DNA of 64,000 bases from Flavobacterium sp. (GTDB taxonomy: Bacteria > Bacteroidota > Bacteroidia > Flavobacteriales > Flavobacteriaceae): positions 372,001-436,000 of the forward strand of contig JAQSDU010000019.1 in NCBI GenBank assembly GCA_029946065.1, given 5' to 3'. Under the pieces are notes generated by a model. It was not told the origin of the DNA. It worked only from the letters and a program-made list of their open reading frames with translations, and ran no database searches. The translations under genes and the position numbers were made by a program. Below are positions 43,528 to 52,021 of this stretch, piece after piece; positions within the stretch are counted from its first letter, which is position 1, and every line of letters begins with the position of its first letter.

Positions 43528-43965
43528 TTATTTTCTGTGATTGTGTTTGCCTTCCTGCATTTTCTTTTGCCTTTGTTGCTGCATTTTTTCAAACTTATCC
43601 ATTTGCTCGTCGTTCAGTATTTTTTTCAGGCGTTCTTTCATCGCAATCTTTTCGTCGAGCATTTTATTTTTCTTGGCGAAGATTTCGTCCGAAGTTAGCT
43701 TTTTGTCTTTATTGGCTATTCTTTCGGCTTTCATGGCTTCGCGCTTGGCATCCATTTCGGCAACAATTTTGCCCATTTCCTTTTGCTGTGAAGCGTTTAG
43801 GTCGAGTTTCAATGTCAGCGTTTTTAAGTGCAATTCACTCCGTTGTTCCGGCGTTAGTTTTGCCATTGCTGCCCTATCTCCTTTTTTTGGACCTTCTGGT
43901 TTTTCCTGAGCAAATGCCGTCATTCCGACAATCAGTAATGCCGCTGCAATTAATTTTTTCATCAT
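43528..43965 (-). CDS. Spy/CpxP-like (LTxxQ) periplasmic protein
   Basis: The 145-residue protein has a signal peptide (LIAAALLIVGMTAFAQ). A charged helical domain follows with LTPEQRSELHLKTLTLKLDLNASQQKEMGKIV, and a second hairpin KLTSDEIFAKKNKMLDEKIAMKERLKKILNDEQMDKFEKM. It ends in a Met/Gln/Lys/His-rich tail (QQRQKKMQEGKHNHRK). LTxxQ helical proteins act as periplasmic chaperones or metal-stress proteins. It is divergent from the 44084 metal-related genes, which fits a role in metal or envelope stress (inference). Confidence 0.8.
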   Translation of the reverse strand: MMKKLIAAALLIVGMTAFAQEKPEGPKKGDRAAMAKLTPEQRSELHLKTLTLKLDLNASQQKEMGKIVAEMDAKREAMKAERIANKDKKLTSDEIFAKKNKMLDEKIAMKERLKKILNDEQMDKFEKMQQQRQKKMQEGKHNHRK

Positions 43966-44070
43966 CTATAATTTAAAGTTATAGTGATAAGACAATAACA
44001 ACTAGAAATGGTTTAACCCTACTTTGATTTTTAAAATAAGTTTAACATTAACGGCGCGGGTTTTATTTTG

Positions 44071-44078
44071 TAAATTTG
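44071..44078 (+). promoter_or_regulatory. -7 box of the 44084 operon, near-leaderless
   Basis: TAAATTTG matches TANNTTTG perfectly and ends 5 nt before the ATG at 44084. Transcription starting ~5-8 nt downstream would give a leaderless or nearly leaderless mRNA. No TTTG -33 was found at the usual distance. Confidence 0.45.
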
Positions 44079-44083
44079 CGCCG

Positions 44084-44455
44084 ATGAAAAAAATCATAGT
44101 CATAACCTGCCTGATGCTGTTGCTGAAGCCAATTTTTCCTATGGTGGAATATGCTGTTAATTATGAATATGTTTCAAAAGTGCTTTGCGTCAATAAAGAA
44201 AAACCGCAACTGCATTGCAATGGGAAATGCCATTTGATGAGAGAGCTTGCTAAAGCTTCAGAAAAGGAAATACCGGTTTCATCTGATAAAAAAGTTCCAC
44301 ATACTGCGTCGGAAATACTTTTCTGTTTGCCTTTGCAGGAATTTGTTTTTGTTTCTTATAATAACACAAGTAGACAGAATAATGTCTGTTCCGTTGATTT
44401 ATACCAATATTTATACGACAAAACTTCCTGTCGTCCGCCCGCGGGTATTGCTTGA
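44084..44455 (+). CDS. Small membrane-anchored Cys/His protein, possibly metal-related
   Basis: The 123-residue protein has an N-terminal hydrophobic segment (IIVITCLMLLLKPIFPMVEYAVNY). After it come KVLCVNKEKPQLHCNGKCHLMRELAKA and a C-terminal TSCRPPAGIA. The CNGKCHLM motif with Cys, His and Met is a plausible copper or haem-like ligand set. The start at 44084 is chosen because the frame upstream (from 44024) runs through the -7 box. It is upstream of an MbnP-like lipoprotein and an outer-membrane-type protein, as I recall in other flavobacteria. Function is unknown. Confidence 0.7.
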   Translation: MKKIIVITCLMLLLKPIFPMVEYAVNYEYVSKVLCVNKEKPQLHCNGKCHLMRELAKASEKEIPVSSDKKVPHTASEILFCLPLQEFVFVSYNNTSRQNNVCSVDLYQYLYDKTSCRPPAGIA

Positions 44456-44630
44456 AATTTATTTGAATTTACGTACGTTTTAAGAAAGTTTGCAACACAA
44501 GCTTTGCGACGCTGTGCCTTTGCGAGATGTAATTGCCTCGTAAAGTCGTTATGACGCAAAAAAATCTGTGAACTGTTCGTGCGTTCGCTTTTATCTATAC
44601 CCATTTTTCAACAATACAAAATACATCAAA

Positions 44631-45398
44631 ATGAAATTATTTTTTACAAAAACCATGGTCATATTGGCTATTGGTTTGCTTCTGGCTTCATGCAGCAGCG
44701 ATGACGATAATACAAACATTACAGGAACTGGAACACTCGGTGTCGAATTTGACAATGCTTTCGGATCCAATGATCTTATTCTAAACGCCGCCAATACGGC
44801 AACTTCCAACGGCGAAGTACTTAAAGTGAGTAACGTTAAATATATCGTCAGCAATATTGTTTTAACCAAAGATGACGGTGCGACTTTTACCTATCCAAAA
44901 GGCGAAAGTTATTTTATTATAGATGAATCAGATGAAACATCGCTCGTGCTCGATCTTGAAGATGTTCCCGCAGCGAATTACGTTAAGATAAAATTCGGAA
45001 TTGGCGTTGACGAAGCCAATTATAATCTCGGACAAACAGCACAGTCCGCTTTTGCATTACAAGCACAATCCGCCGGATTATTGCCTTCTTGGGAAGAAGG
45101 TTACAAATTTTTGGATGTGGAGGGCACTTTTACAGCATCTAATTATCCGGAAGCGACACCTTTTCTTATTATGATTGGAAAAACTCCAGCGAATTACAAT
45201 TACAAGGAAATTACTTTGAACTTGCCAACAAAAGCTTTGGTAAGAACAAATATTGCTCCCGAAATTCACATTGTCGCTGATGTATCTAAACTTATTGACG
45301 GAATGAACAAAATCAGTCTTACCAATGCCGTTAACATCGGACTAGTAACACAAAACCTCGACGGCGTTTTCAGTGTAGCGCACGTTCACAACGATTGA
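44631..45398 (+). CDS. MbnP-like lipoprotein
   Basis: The 255-residue lipoprotein has a signal ending LLLASC and SSDDDN. The domain LGVEFDNAFGSNDLILN, VLKVSNVKYIVSNIVLTKDDG, YFIIDESDETSLVLDLEDVPAANYVKIKFGIGVD, EEGYKFLDVEGTF and a C-terminal SVAHVHND matches the MbnP family (first named in methanobactin copper-uptake operons). The start at 44631 follows from the signal peptide; longer upstream reading is not plausible. No MbnH partner is visible. The next gene begins 1 nt after the stop. Confidence 0.85.
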   Translation: MKLFFTKTMVILAIGLLLASCSSDDDNTNITGTGTLGVEFDNAFGSNDLILNAANTATSNGEVLKVSNVKYIVSNIVLTKDDGATFTYPKGESYFIIDESDETSLVLDLEDVPAANYVKIKFGIGVDEANYNLGQTAQSAFALQAQSAGLLPSWEEGYKFLDVEGTFTASNYPEATPFLIMIGKTPANYNYKEITLNLPTKALVRTNIAPEIHIVADVSKLIDGMNKISLTNAVNIGLVTQNLDGVFSVAHVHND

Positions 45399-45399
45399 T

Positions 45400-46347
45400 A
45401 TGAAAAAGCTAATATTATCATTGATACTACTTTTGGCGCAACAATTTTCCAATGCCGCTGAACGAGATAGTTTGATCAATCCATTCGCAAAATTTATCTA
45501 CGATTGTGATGCTTGCGGCTGTTCGGCAAGCGGAGGCGGAATGGGTTTCAGTTCCATGATCAATCAGAATTTCGTTGGGCTTCGGTATTTTTACCAAAGT
45601 TATTCAAGTCGCGACGGGATTTTTGTGAATTCGCCATGGATTGACGAAAACTTCAATACGCTGCAAATCTGGGGGCGGATCCCTATTTCTAAAAAACTAC
45701 AACTGACGGTTTTGGTGCCTTATCATTTTCACAACCGGGAACTTTCAGATGGCGAACAAAAAATTAATGGTCTTGGCGACATTACCGTTTTGGCAATGTA
45801 CACCGCTTTTCGTACGAATCATAACGATAGTGTGGCATATCGGCATACATTGCAAATAGGTGGTGGCTTTAAATCGCCAACCGGAAAATACAGTATGTCT
45901 TCCAACGAAGGCAGTGTAAATCCGAGTTTTCAGGTCGGCACCGGAAGTTGGGATTATCTTTTGGCAACAGAATATGTTATCAATCATAAAAATTGGGGGC
46001 TGAACACCATGCTCAATTATGTATTCAAGACAGAAAACAAAAAGGAATACCAGTTTGGGAACCAGTTCAATTATGCCTCGACTTTGTTTTATGTGATTGA
46101 AAGAGAAAAATACACTTTTGTGCCGCAAATTGGCGCCGCTGGAGAAGTATATGAAAGCAATTACCAGCACGGACAAAAGCTGCCGGAAACTGCGGGCAAT
46201 ATCCTTTTTGGGAAAATTGGGTTGGAAGCTGGTTACGAAAAGTTCTCGGCGGGTATGAATGTCATGCTTCCTATTAATCAAAATTTGACTGGTGGCAATG
46301 TCGAGGCGAATTATCGATGGAGTGTGAATTTCAACTACAGTTTATAG
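45400..46347 (+). CDS. Outer-membrane beta-barrel-like protein with CDACGCSA motif
   Basis: The 315-residue protein has a signal peptide (LILSLILLLAQQFSNAA). The motif FIYDCDACGCSASGGGMGFSS near residues 30-50 has three closely spaced Cys, and a series of amphipathic strands suggests a barrel (VGLRYFYQSYSS, LQLTVLVPYHF, TLQIGGGFKSPTGKY, FSAGMNVMLPIN, YRWSVNFNYSL). It follows the MbnP-like gene by 1 nt. The pair looks like a metal-binding lipoprotein and an outer-membrane partner (inference); copper is the best guess from MbnP. Confidence 0.75.
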   Translation: MKKLILSLILLLAQQFSNAAERDSLINPFAKFIYDCDACGCSASGGGMGFSSMINQNFVGLRYFYQSYSSRDGIFVNSPWIDENFNTLQIWGRIPISKKLQLTVLVPYHFHNRELSDGEQKINGLGDITVLAMYTAFRTNHNDSVAYRHTLQIGGGFKSPTGKYSMSSNEGSVNPSFQVGTGSWDYLLATEYVINHKNWGLNTMLNYVFKTENKKEYQFGNQFNYASTLFYVIEREKYTFVPQIGAAGEVYESNYQHGQKLPETAGNILFGKIGLEAGYEKFSAGMNVMLPINQNLTGGNVEANYRWSVNFNYSL

Positions 46348-46395
46348 TTAGCCGAAAACGTGTTCTATATCGCAGGAAAGTTTTGGATGAAAATA

Positions 46396-46424
46396 AAGAA
46401 GGGCCTCTATTGGAGGTCCTTCTT
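46396..46424. terminator. Hairpin between convergent 45400 gene and lysS
   Basis: AAGAAGGGCCTC and GAGGTCCTTCTT pair (12 bp with one G-T) around a 5-nt loop. It is a likely shared terminator, though the T-tail is short. Confidence 0.65.
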
Positions 46425-46440
46425 CTATATTTTAAGGGAT

Positions 46441-48144
46441 TTAGTCTGCCAGCGTTACGGTTTTCAAATCCCCATCAACAGTTACTTTTATCATTCCGTG
46501 TTTTGATAAGCCTTTCATTGCGGCATCCCATTTTTTGCCGCTCAATTCTGATTTTACTTTTAAAACACCCAAATCCATGGTGTTGTCGTTGGTTTTTAAA
46601 AGCGCTACGACCAATTTTTCTTCTTCAGTCAATTCAATCTGAACTTGTTTTTTTTCTGGACGCATCTGTGGGAAGAACAAAACTTCCTGAATAGACGCGT
46701 TGTTGGTCAGGAACATAATCAGACGGTCCATTCCGATGCCAAGGCCTGATGTTGGTGGCATTCCGTATTCTAAAGCACGAAGAAAATCTTCGTCGATGAA
46801 TTGCGTCGCTTCGTCATCGCCTTTTTCAGATAATAATAATTGGTGCTCGAAACGCTCGCGTTGGTCGATTGGATCGTTTAATTCTGAATAAGCATTGGCG
46901 ACTTCTTTTCCGCAAACCATTAATTCGAAACGTTCCGTTAATTCTGGATTGTCGCGATGTTGTTTACAAAGCGGGCTCATTTCTTTTGGATAATCCGTAA
47001 TAAAAGTTGGCTGAATGAAGTTGCCTTCGCATTTGGCACCGAAAATCTCATCAATCAATTTTCCTTTGCCCATTGTCGCATCAACATCAATGTTCATGTT
47101 TCTTGCGGCAGCGAATAATTCCTCTTCCGATTTACCTGAAATATCAAAACCGGTGAATTGTTTGATGGCATCGGTCATTGTTACTCTTGCATACGGTGCT
47201 TTGAAATTCACTTTGTGCTCGCCAAAAGTGGCTTCTGAAGTTCCGTTTACAGCAATGGCGCAATATTCGAGCATTCTTTCCGTGAAATCCATCATCCAGT
47301 TGTAGTCTTTATAGGCTACATATATTTCCATTGCGGTAAACTCGGGGTTGTGTGTGCGATCCATGCCTTCGTTACGGAAGTTTTTGGAGAATTCATACAC
47401 GCCTTCGAAACCGCCAACGATTAGCCTTTTTAGATACAACTCATTTGCAATACGCATATATAAAGGTATGTCGAGCGAATTGTGGTGTGTAATAAACGGA
47501 CGTGCCGCAGCGCCACCGGGAATGGGTTGTAAAACCGGCGTTTCGACTTCCATATAGCCATACGAATTGAAGAATTCACGCATGGCAGCGAATAATTTTG
47601 TTCTTTTTATGAAAACTTCTTTTACGTGTGGGTTGACTACTAAATCAACATAGCGCATTCTGTAACGCAATTCGGCATCGGTAAAGGCATCGTGCACATT
47701 TCCTTCTTCGTCGGTTTTTGGTAATGGAAGTGGGCGTAAAGTTTTGCTTAATATTTCAAATTCGTCCACACGAACGCATTGTGCACCAACCTTCGTCGTG
47801 AACAACTCTCCTGTGATGCTGATAAAATCACCTAAATCTGTAAGTTTTTTGAAAACTTGGTTGTATTTGGTTTTGTCTTCTTCTGGACAGATAACGTCAC
47901 GGTTCAGGTAAAGTTGGATCCTTCCGTCGCTGTCCTGCAATTCGGCGAAACAGGCTTTTCCTTGGTCGCGGACACTCATCAGCCTTCCGGCGAGCTTGAC
48001 TTGCTTGCCTTCTTCAAAATTTTCCTTTACCGCTTTTGAAGTATGGGTCACTGCTACCAAATTGGCGGGATAAGGGTTAATTCCAAGACTGCGCAGCGCG
48101 CCAAGTTTTTCTCTTCTGATGATTTCTTGTTCCGAAAGTTGCAT
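46441..48144 (-). CDS. lysS: Lysyl-tRNA synthetase, class II
   Basis: LysS charges tRNA-Lys. The 567-residue protein has an N-terminal OB-fold (VKLAGRLMSVRDQGKACFAELQDSDGRIQLYL, ~50-160). The class II core follows with RYRMRYVDLVVNPHVKEVFIKRTKL, FMEVETPVLQPIPGGAAARPFITHHN, FRNEGMDRTHNPEFTAMEIYVAY and GLGIGMDRLIMFLTN (motif 3). A ~60-residue C-terminal extension (ELTEEEKLVVALLK to KTVTLAD) exceeds the 505-residue E. coli enzyme, as usual in Bacteroidota. It is divergent from lipB with a 183-nt gap containing AAAGGTTCAAAGTT direct repeats and a TATCTTTG (48242-48249) that may serve lipB. Confidence 0.97.
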   Translation of the reverse strand: MQLSEQEIIRREKLGALRSLGINPYPANLVAVTHTSKAVKENFEEGKQVKLAGRLMSVRDQGKACFAELQDSDGRIQLYLNRDVICPEEDKTKYNQVFKKLTDLGDFISITGELFTTKVGAQCVRVDEFEILSKTLRPLPLPKTDEEGNVHDAFTDAELRYRMRYVDLVVNPHVKEVFIKRTKLFAAMREFFNSYGYMEVETPVLQPIPGGAAARPFITHHNSLDIPLYMRIANELYLKRLIVGGFEGVYEFSKNFRNEGMDRTHNPEFTAMEIYVAYKDYNWMMDFTERMLEYCAIAVNGTSEATFGEHKVNFKAPYARVTMTDAIKQFTGFDISGKSEEELFAAARNMNIDVDATMGKGKLIDEIFGAKCEGNFIQPTFITDYPKEMSPLCKQHRDNPELTERFELMVCGKEVANAYSELNDPIDQRERFEHQLLLSEKGDDEATQFIDEDFLRALEYGMPPTSGLGIGMDRLIMFLTNNASIQEVLFFPQMRPEKKQVQIELTEEEKLVVALLKTNDNTMDLGVLKVKSELSGKKWDAAMKGLSKHGMIKVTVDGDLKTVTLAD

Positions 48145-48327
48145 AACTGTGTTTTTAAGGGTGCAAAGATAAGGATAAGTTGCAAAGGTTCAAAGTTACA
48201 AAGGTTCAAAGTTTAGCAGTAGGCGGTGGCCGGAACTTTTGTATCTTTGCACTGTAAATCATAAGTTCAATGTTTAAGATTTCCTTTTGTATGAAAGCCC
48301 TGAACCTTGAACCCTAAATCTTAAATC

Positions 48328-49032
48328 TTGAACAAATCCATACAACTACAGGATCTCGGACTGAAAGATTACAAAGACACCTGGGATTATCAGGAAGCGT
48401 TATTTAAGGATATTGTTGATCTGAAAATCCGAAACAGGAGGGAAGAATTAGCGTTAGAAACACCCAATTATCTTTTGTTTGTAGAGCATCCGCATGTTTA
48501 TACTTTGGGAAAAGGCGGCGATTTTGACAATTTGCTTTTGTCTGAAAAGCAGCTTCAGGCCAAGGGCGCTACTTTTTATAAAATCAACCGCGGCGGCGAT
48601 ATTACCTATCACGGACCTGGACAAATTGTTGGTTATCCAATTTTAGATTTGGAGAATTTTTTTACCGACATTCACAAATATTTGCGATTTTTAGAAGAAG
48701 TCATTATTTTGGTATTAGCAGAATACGGATTAAAAGGTACCAGAAGCGATGGCGAAACCGGTGTTTGGTTGGATGTTGGAACACCTTTTGCCAGAAAAAT
48801 ATGTGCAATGGGCGTCAGGGCTTCGCGTTGGGTCACAATGCACGGATTTGCGTTGAATGTTAATGCTGATTTGGGTTATTTTGATAATATTATTCCGTGT
48901 GGCATTCGCGGAAAAGCGGTAACTTCCTTAAATGTAGAGCTGGGTGTTTCAGAAGTCAATCTGGAAGAAGTCAAACAAAAAATCCTCAAACATTTTACAG
49001 CTATATTTGAAGTGGAATTTCTGGAAAGCTAA
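48328..49032 (+). CDS. lipB: Octanoyl-ACP:protein octanoyltransferase LipB (TTG start)
   Basis: LipB transfers octanoyl from acyl-carrier protein to lipoate-dependent enzymes. The 234-residue protein shows YLLFVEHPHVYTLGKGG, the signature RGGDITYHGPGQIVGYPIL, and GVWLDVGTPFARKICAMGVRASRWVTMHGFALNVN. The catalytic Cys is in FDNIIPCGI and the Lys in RGKAVTSL. An in-frame stop codon one codon further upstream (48322-48324) means the TTG at 48328 is the earliest possible start, and the encoded NKSIQLQDLGLKDYKDTWDYQ fits the family N-terminus. It is convergent with rnhB. Confidence 0.95.
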   Translation: MNKSIQLQDLGLKDYKDTWDYQEALFKDIVDLKIRNRREELALETPNYLLFVEHPHVYTLGKGGDFDNLLLSEKQLQAKGATFYKINRGGDITYHGPGQIVGYPILDLENFFTDIHKYLRFLEEVIILVLAEYGLKGTRSDGETGVWLDVGTPFARKICAMGVRASRWVTMHGFALNVNADLGYFDNIIPCGIRGKAVTSLNVELGVSEVNLEEVKQKILKHFTAIFEVEFLES

Positions 49033-49133
49033 AACCCTTCTTTCCTGAGTCCGATTGCTCTTATTTCTTTACATTTTAAAAAGAAGCTTGGTGCCTTTGC
49101 GAGCAGATTTCATCATGTTGAGCAAATCGATTC

Positions 49134-49736
49134 CTATAATTCCATAGACAACTGCACTTCGGGTAAAAGCCTGAATGACATGCGGTGGTATTTTGTGCTG
49201 CCATATTCGCGGATGGCATTTCGGTGTTCTTTGGTAGGATAGCCTTTATTTTGTTTCCAATTGTACATCGGGAATTCGTCATGAATTTGCTCCATATAAT
49301 CATCGCGATAGGTTTTGGCGAGTATGGAGGCTGCGGCAATACTTAGGTATTTTTCATCACCTTTAATAATACAAGTGTGTGAAATGTTTTGCATCGGCTT
49401 GAACCGGTTGCCGTCGACAATTAGGAATTCTGGACGCGGATTTAGCTTCAATACACATTCCTGCATCGCTTTTATCGAGGCATTCAGTATATTGATTTCG
49501 TCGATGATTAATGGGTTGAGATGTGTTATGGCAAAAGTCAGTGCTTCCTTTTCTATAATTGTTCTTAGTGATTTTCGTGTTTTTTCGTTGAGTTGTTTGG
49601 AATCATTCAGTAATTCATGTCTAAAATCATGCGGAAGTATTACTGCTGCTGCTGTTACAGGGCCAGCAAGACAGCCACGTCCGGCTTCGTCAGTACCGGC
49701 TTCAAGGATCACGGATGAATAATTGGGGAGTAGCAT
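49134..49736 (-). CDS. rnhB: Ribonuclease HII
   Basis: RNase HII cuts RNA in RNA-DNA hybrids, including single ribonucleotides. The 200-residue protein has the catalytic motif [14 protein letters not shown] (Asp and Glu), [22 protein letters not shown] (third Asp region) and [14 protein letters not shown] with the downstream Asp. All family blocks are present and length is normal. It is convergent with lipB, and the 101 nt between them shows no clear terminator. Confidence 0.96.
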   Translation of the reverse strand: MLLPNYSSVILEAGTDEAGRGCLAGPVTAAAVILPHDFRHELLNDSKQLNEKTRKSLRTIIEKEALTFAITHLNPLIIDEINILNASIKAMQECVLKLNPRPEFLIVDGNRFKPMQNISHTCIIKGDEKYLSIAAASILAKTYRDDYMEQIHDEFPMYNWKQNKGYPTKEHRNAIREYGSTKYHRMSFRLLPEVQLSMEL

Positions 49737-49868
49737 ATCTAAAATTTAAAAAAGCACGTATATAATTAAGGGTGAGATAATTTTAGGCATTTTCAAAGTT
49801 AAAAATTGATAAAAATTACATCCAATTAATTTAATTATTAACTTAGCGGACAAAATAAAAAAAAATCA

Positions 49869-51785
49869 ATGAAAAATACTATTACAAAGCTATTATTTGT
49901 CTCTTTTATTTTTGGTGGTGCTTTTTCAACTCAGGCGCAAACTGCTGAACAAAGAAGAAAAATCACTAAGGATTACGATATGGTGGAATTGCAACGCATG
50001 AAAGAAGAATATGCCAAAGAGTATTTCGAAAATCATCAGAAAGCATTGGCAGCAGCAGCAGTAAATGGATGGCCACTGAGAATTGAAAAACCAGATGGAG
50101 GACTTACTGAATTACAAGGTATTACCGAGAACGGACAGCCCTTGTATTATACAACTGATAATGCGGGTGCAGCCATAACAGCAAGAGCGAATAGATTACA
50201 GCCTGGCGGAAGTTTAGGCCTTGATTTAGCTGGACAGGATATGTTTGCAGGAGTATGGGACGGCGGGCATGCAAGATTGACCCACCTTGATTTGGCTCCA
50301 AGATTATTTAATTATGATGGGAGTTCAGATACAGCTTATCATCCTACACACGTAACAGGAACGATTATTAGTTCTGGTGAACATAGTGCTACAGGACGTG
50401 GAATAGCTTATATGGCTACAGCTTGGGTAAGTGATTGGAGTAATGATGTAGCGGAAATGACAGGTGCGGCAACAGACGGACTATTGCTTTCTAATCATTC
50501 CTATGGTTTAAATGCTGGCGATGGCGAGAACTTCCCTGAATCTTATTACGGGGCTTACATATCTAGCTCAAAACAATTGGATGATTTGATGTACAATGCA
50601 CCATATTATCAAGTAGTCGTTTCAGCAGGGAATGACAGAGACGACAGCAATCAGATTATAAATCCAACAAAGGGAGGTCATGATCTTATTACAAAATGGG
50701 CTACAGCAAAAAATGCGATAGTAGTTGCGGCGGTAAATAACGTTCCTAATTATGTTAATGCAAGCAGCGTTACGATGTCATCTTTTAGTAGTTGGGGGCC
50801 AACAGATGATAATAGAATAAAACCAGATATTGCTACAAAAGGTGTAAATGTTAACTCGACAACAGATGTTTCTAATACCAACTATGGCATCATAAGTGGG
50901 ACTTCAATGGCATCGCCTGGCATTACAGGTACTTTGCTATTATTGCAACAGCACTATAGCAACCTTCATGAAGGTGAATTTATGCGTGCTGCTACTCTTA
51001 AAGGATTAATGACGCATACTGCTGACGAAGCAGGTGATTATCCTGGGCCAGACTCGAAATTCGGTTGGGGATTAATCAATGCAGAAAAGGCAGCAGTTAC
51101 AATTACAAAAGCAGTTGCTGGGCAAGCCGTTATTTCTGAATTGATTTTAGCGCAAGGAGGTACTTATGTGCAAAATGTAACCGTATCTGGAACAGAACCG
51201 TTAATGGCTACAATAGCATGGACAGACAAGGGCGGGTCTCCAAACAACGCCGTGGTTGATTTTACAAATCCAGTATTGGTAAACGACCTTGATATTAGAG
51301 TTACAAAAGGAGATAATACTTATTATCCTTGGAAGTTAAGTGCAGATTTAGATGAGCCCTCTGAGCAAGCAGATAATTCTGTTGATAATATAGAAAAAGT
51401 ACAAGTTAATAATCCTTCTGGGACATATACCATAACGGTTACACATAAAGGAACTACCCTCGTAACAGGAAGTCAAAAGTATTCACTTATAGTAACGGGT
51501 AGTGATATGACATTGAATACTACAAAATTCGATTTTAATGCATTTAATGTATGGCCAAATCCAGTAACTGATAATTTACAACTTACACTCGAGTCTGATT
51601 TATCAGAAGATGGTTTTGTAACGCTATATGACGTTCAAGGAAAAAGAGTATTCAACCAAGAATTAAGCTTTTCAAATGGAGCCGTAAATGCTACTATTAA
51701 CACTTCAAGTTTGTCGCCGGGGATGTATTTGGTGAAAGTAACACAAGGAGCAAAACAATCTGTTAAGAAAATTATAAAGCAATAA
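49869..51785 (+). CDS. Secreted subtilisin-like (S8) peptidase with T9SS domain
   Basis: The 638-residue protein has a signal peptide (LLFVSFIFGGAFSTQAQ). An S8 catalytic domain has Asp131 in FAGVWDGGHARLTHLDL, His161 in HPTHVTGTI, and Ser346 in SGTSMASPGITGTLLLLQQ. A P-domain-like or jelly-roll region follows (~415-550, LMATIAWTDKGGSPNN), then a C-terminal type A sorting domain (FNVWPNPVTDNLQLTL to VKVTQGAKQSVKKIIKQ). The full triad is present, so it is an active extracellular protease exported by T9SS. It ends at a terminator and precedes a SusC/SusD operon. Confidence 0.93.
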   Translation: MKNTITKLLFVSFIFGGAFSTQAQTAEQRRKITKDYDMVELQRMKEEYAKEYFENHQKALAAAAVNGWPLRIEKPDGGLTELQGITENGQPLYYTTDNAGAAITARANRLQPGGSLGLDLAGQDMFAGVWDGGHARLTHLDLAPRLFNYDGSSDTAYHPTHVTGTIISSGEHSATGRGIAYMATAWVSDWSNDVAEMTGAATDGLLLSNHSYGLNAGDGENFPESYYGAYISSSKQLDDLMYNAPYYQVVVSAGNDRDDSNQIINPTKGGHDLITKWATAKNAIVVAAVNNVPNYVNASSVTMSSFSSWGPTDDNRIKPDIATKGVNVNSTTDVSNTNYGIISGTSMASPGITGTLLLLQQHYSNLHEGEFMRAATLKGLMTHTADEAGDYPGPDSKFGWGLINAEKAAVTITKAVAGQAVISELILAQGGTYVQNVTVSGTEPLMATIAWTDKGGSPNNAVVDFTNPVLVNDLDIRVTKGDNTYYPWKLSADLDEPSEQADNSVDNIEKVQVNNPSGTYTITVTHKGTTLVTGSQKYSLIVTGSDMTLNTTKFDFNAFNVWPNPVTDNLQLTLESDLSEDGFVTLYDVQGKRVFNQELSFSNGAVNATINTSSLSPGMYLVKVTQGAKQSVKKIIKQ

Positions 51786-51804
51786 TTTTTCAAAAGGCCA
51801 TATG

Positions 51805-51832
51805 AAAAGACCCTGAAAAGGGTCTTTTTTGT
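51805..51832 (+). terminator. Terminator after S8 peptidase
   Basis: AAAAGACCC and GGGTCTTTT form a perfect 9-bp stem with a 6-nt loop and a T run. Confidence 0.85.
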
Positions 51833-51963
51833 TTTTATTCAGTCATAAACGCAACCTTTTTTTAATAATCGTATCTTTTAAATGTATAAATACCAATTTA
51901 TTGAAAATACTTCAATAGAAAGTGTTTTAAGGCGACAAAAGTTATTTTATTAACTGTTAAAAA

Positions 51964-51994
51964 TTTGTTATATTAAAAATAATTAATAGTTTTG
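51964..51994 (+). promoter_or_regulatory. Promoter of the SusC/SusD operon
   Basis: TTTG (51964-51967), 19 nt, TAGTTTTG (51987-51994): both elements match the Bacteroidota consensus exactly. The ATG at 52022 gives a leader of about 20-25 nt. No palindromic box of the 13-34 kb type is present. Confidence 0.75.
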
Positions 51995-52021
51995 CGACTT
52001 AACTAAATCAAATTTATAAAT

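Noticed and set aside
44024..44083. Upstream start for the protein at 44084
   Set aside because: The extra codons run through the TAAATTTG promoter element and do not extend a recognisable domain.
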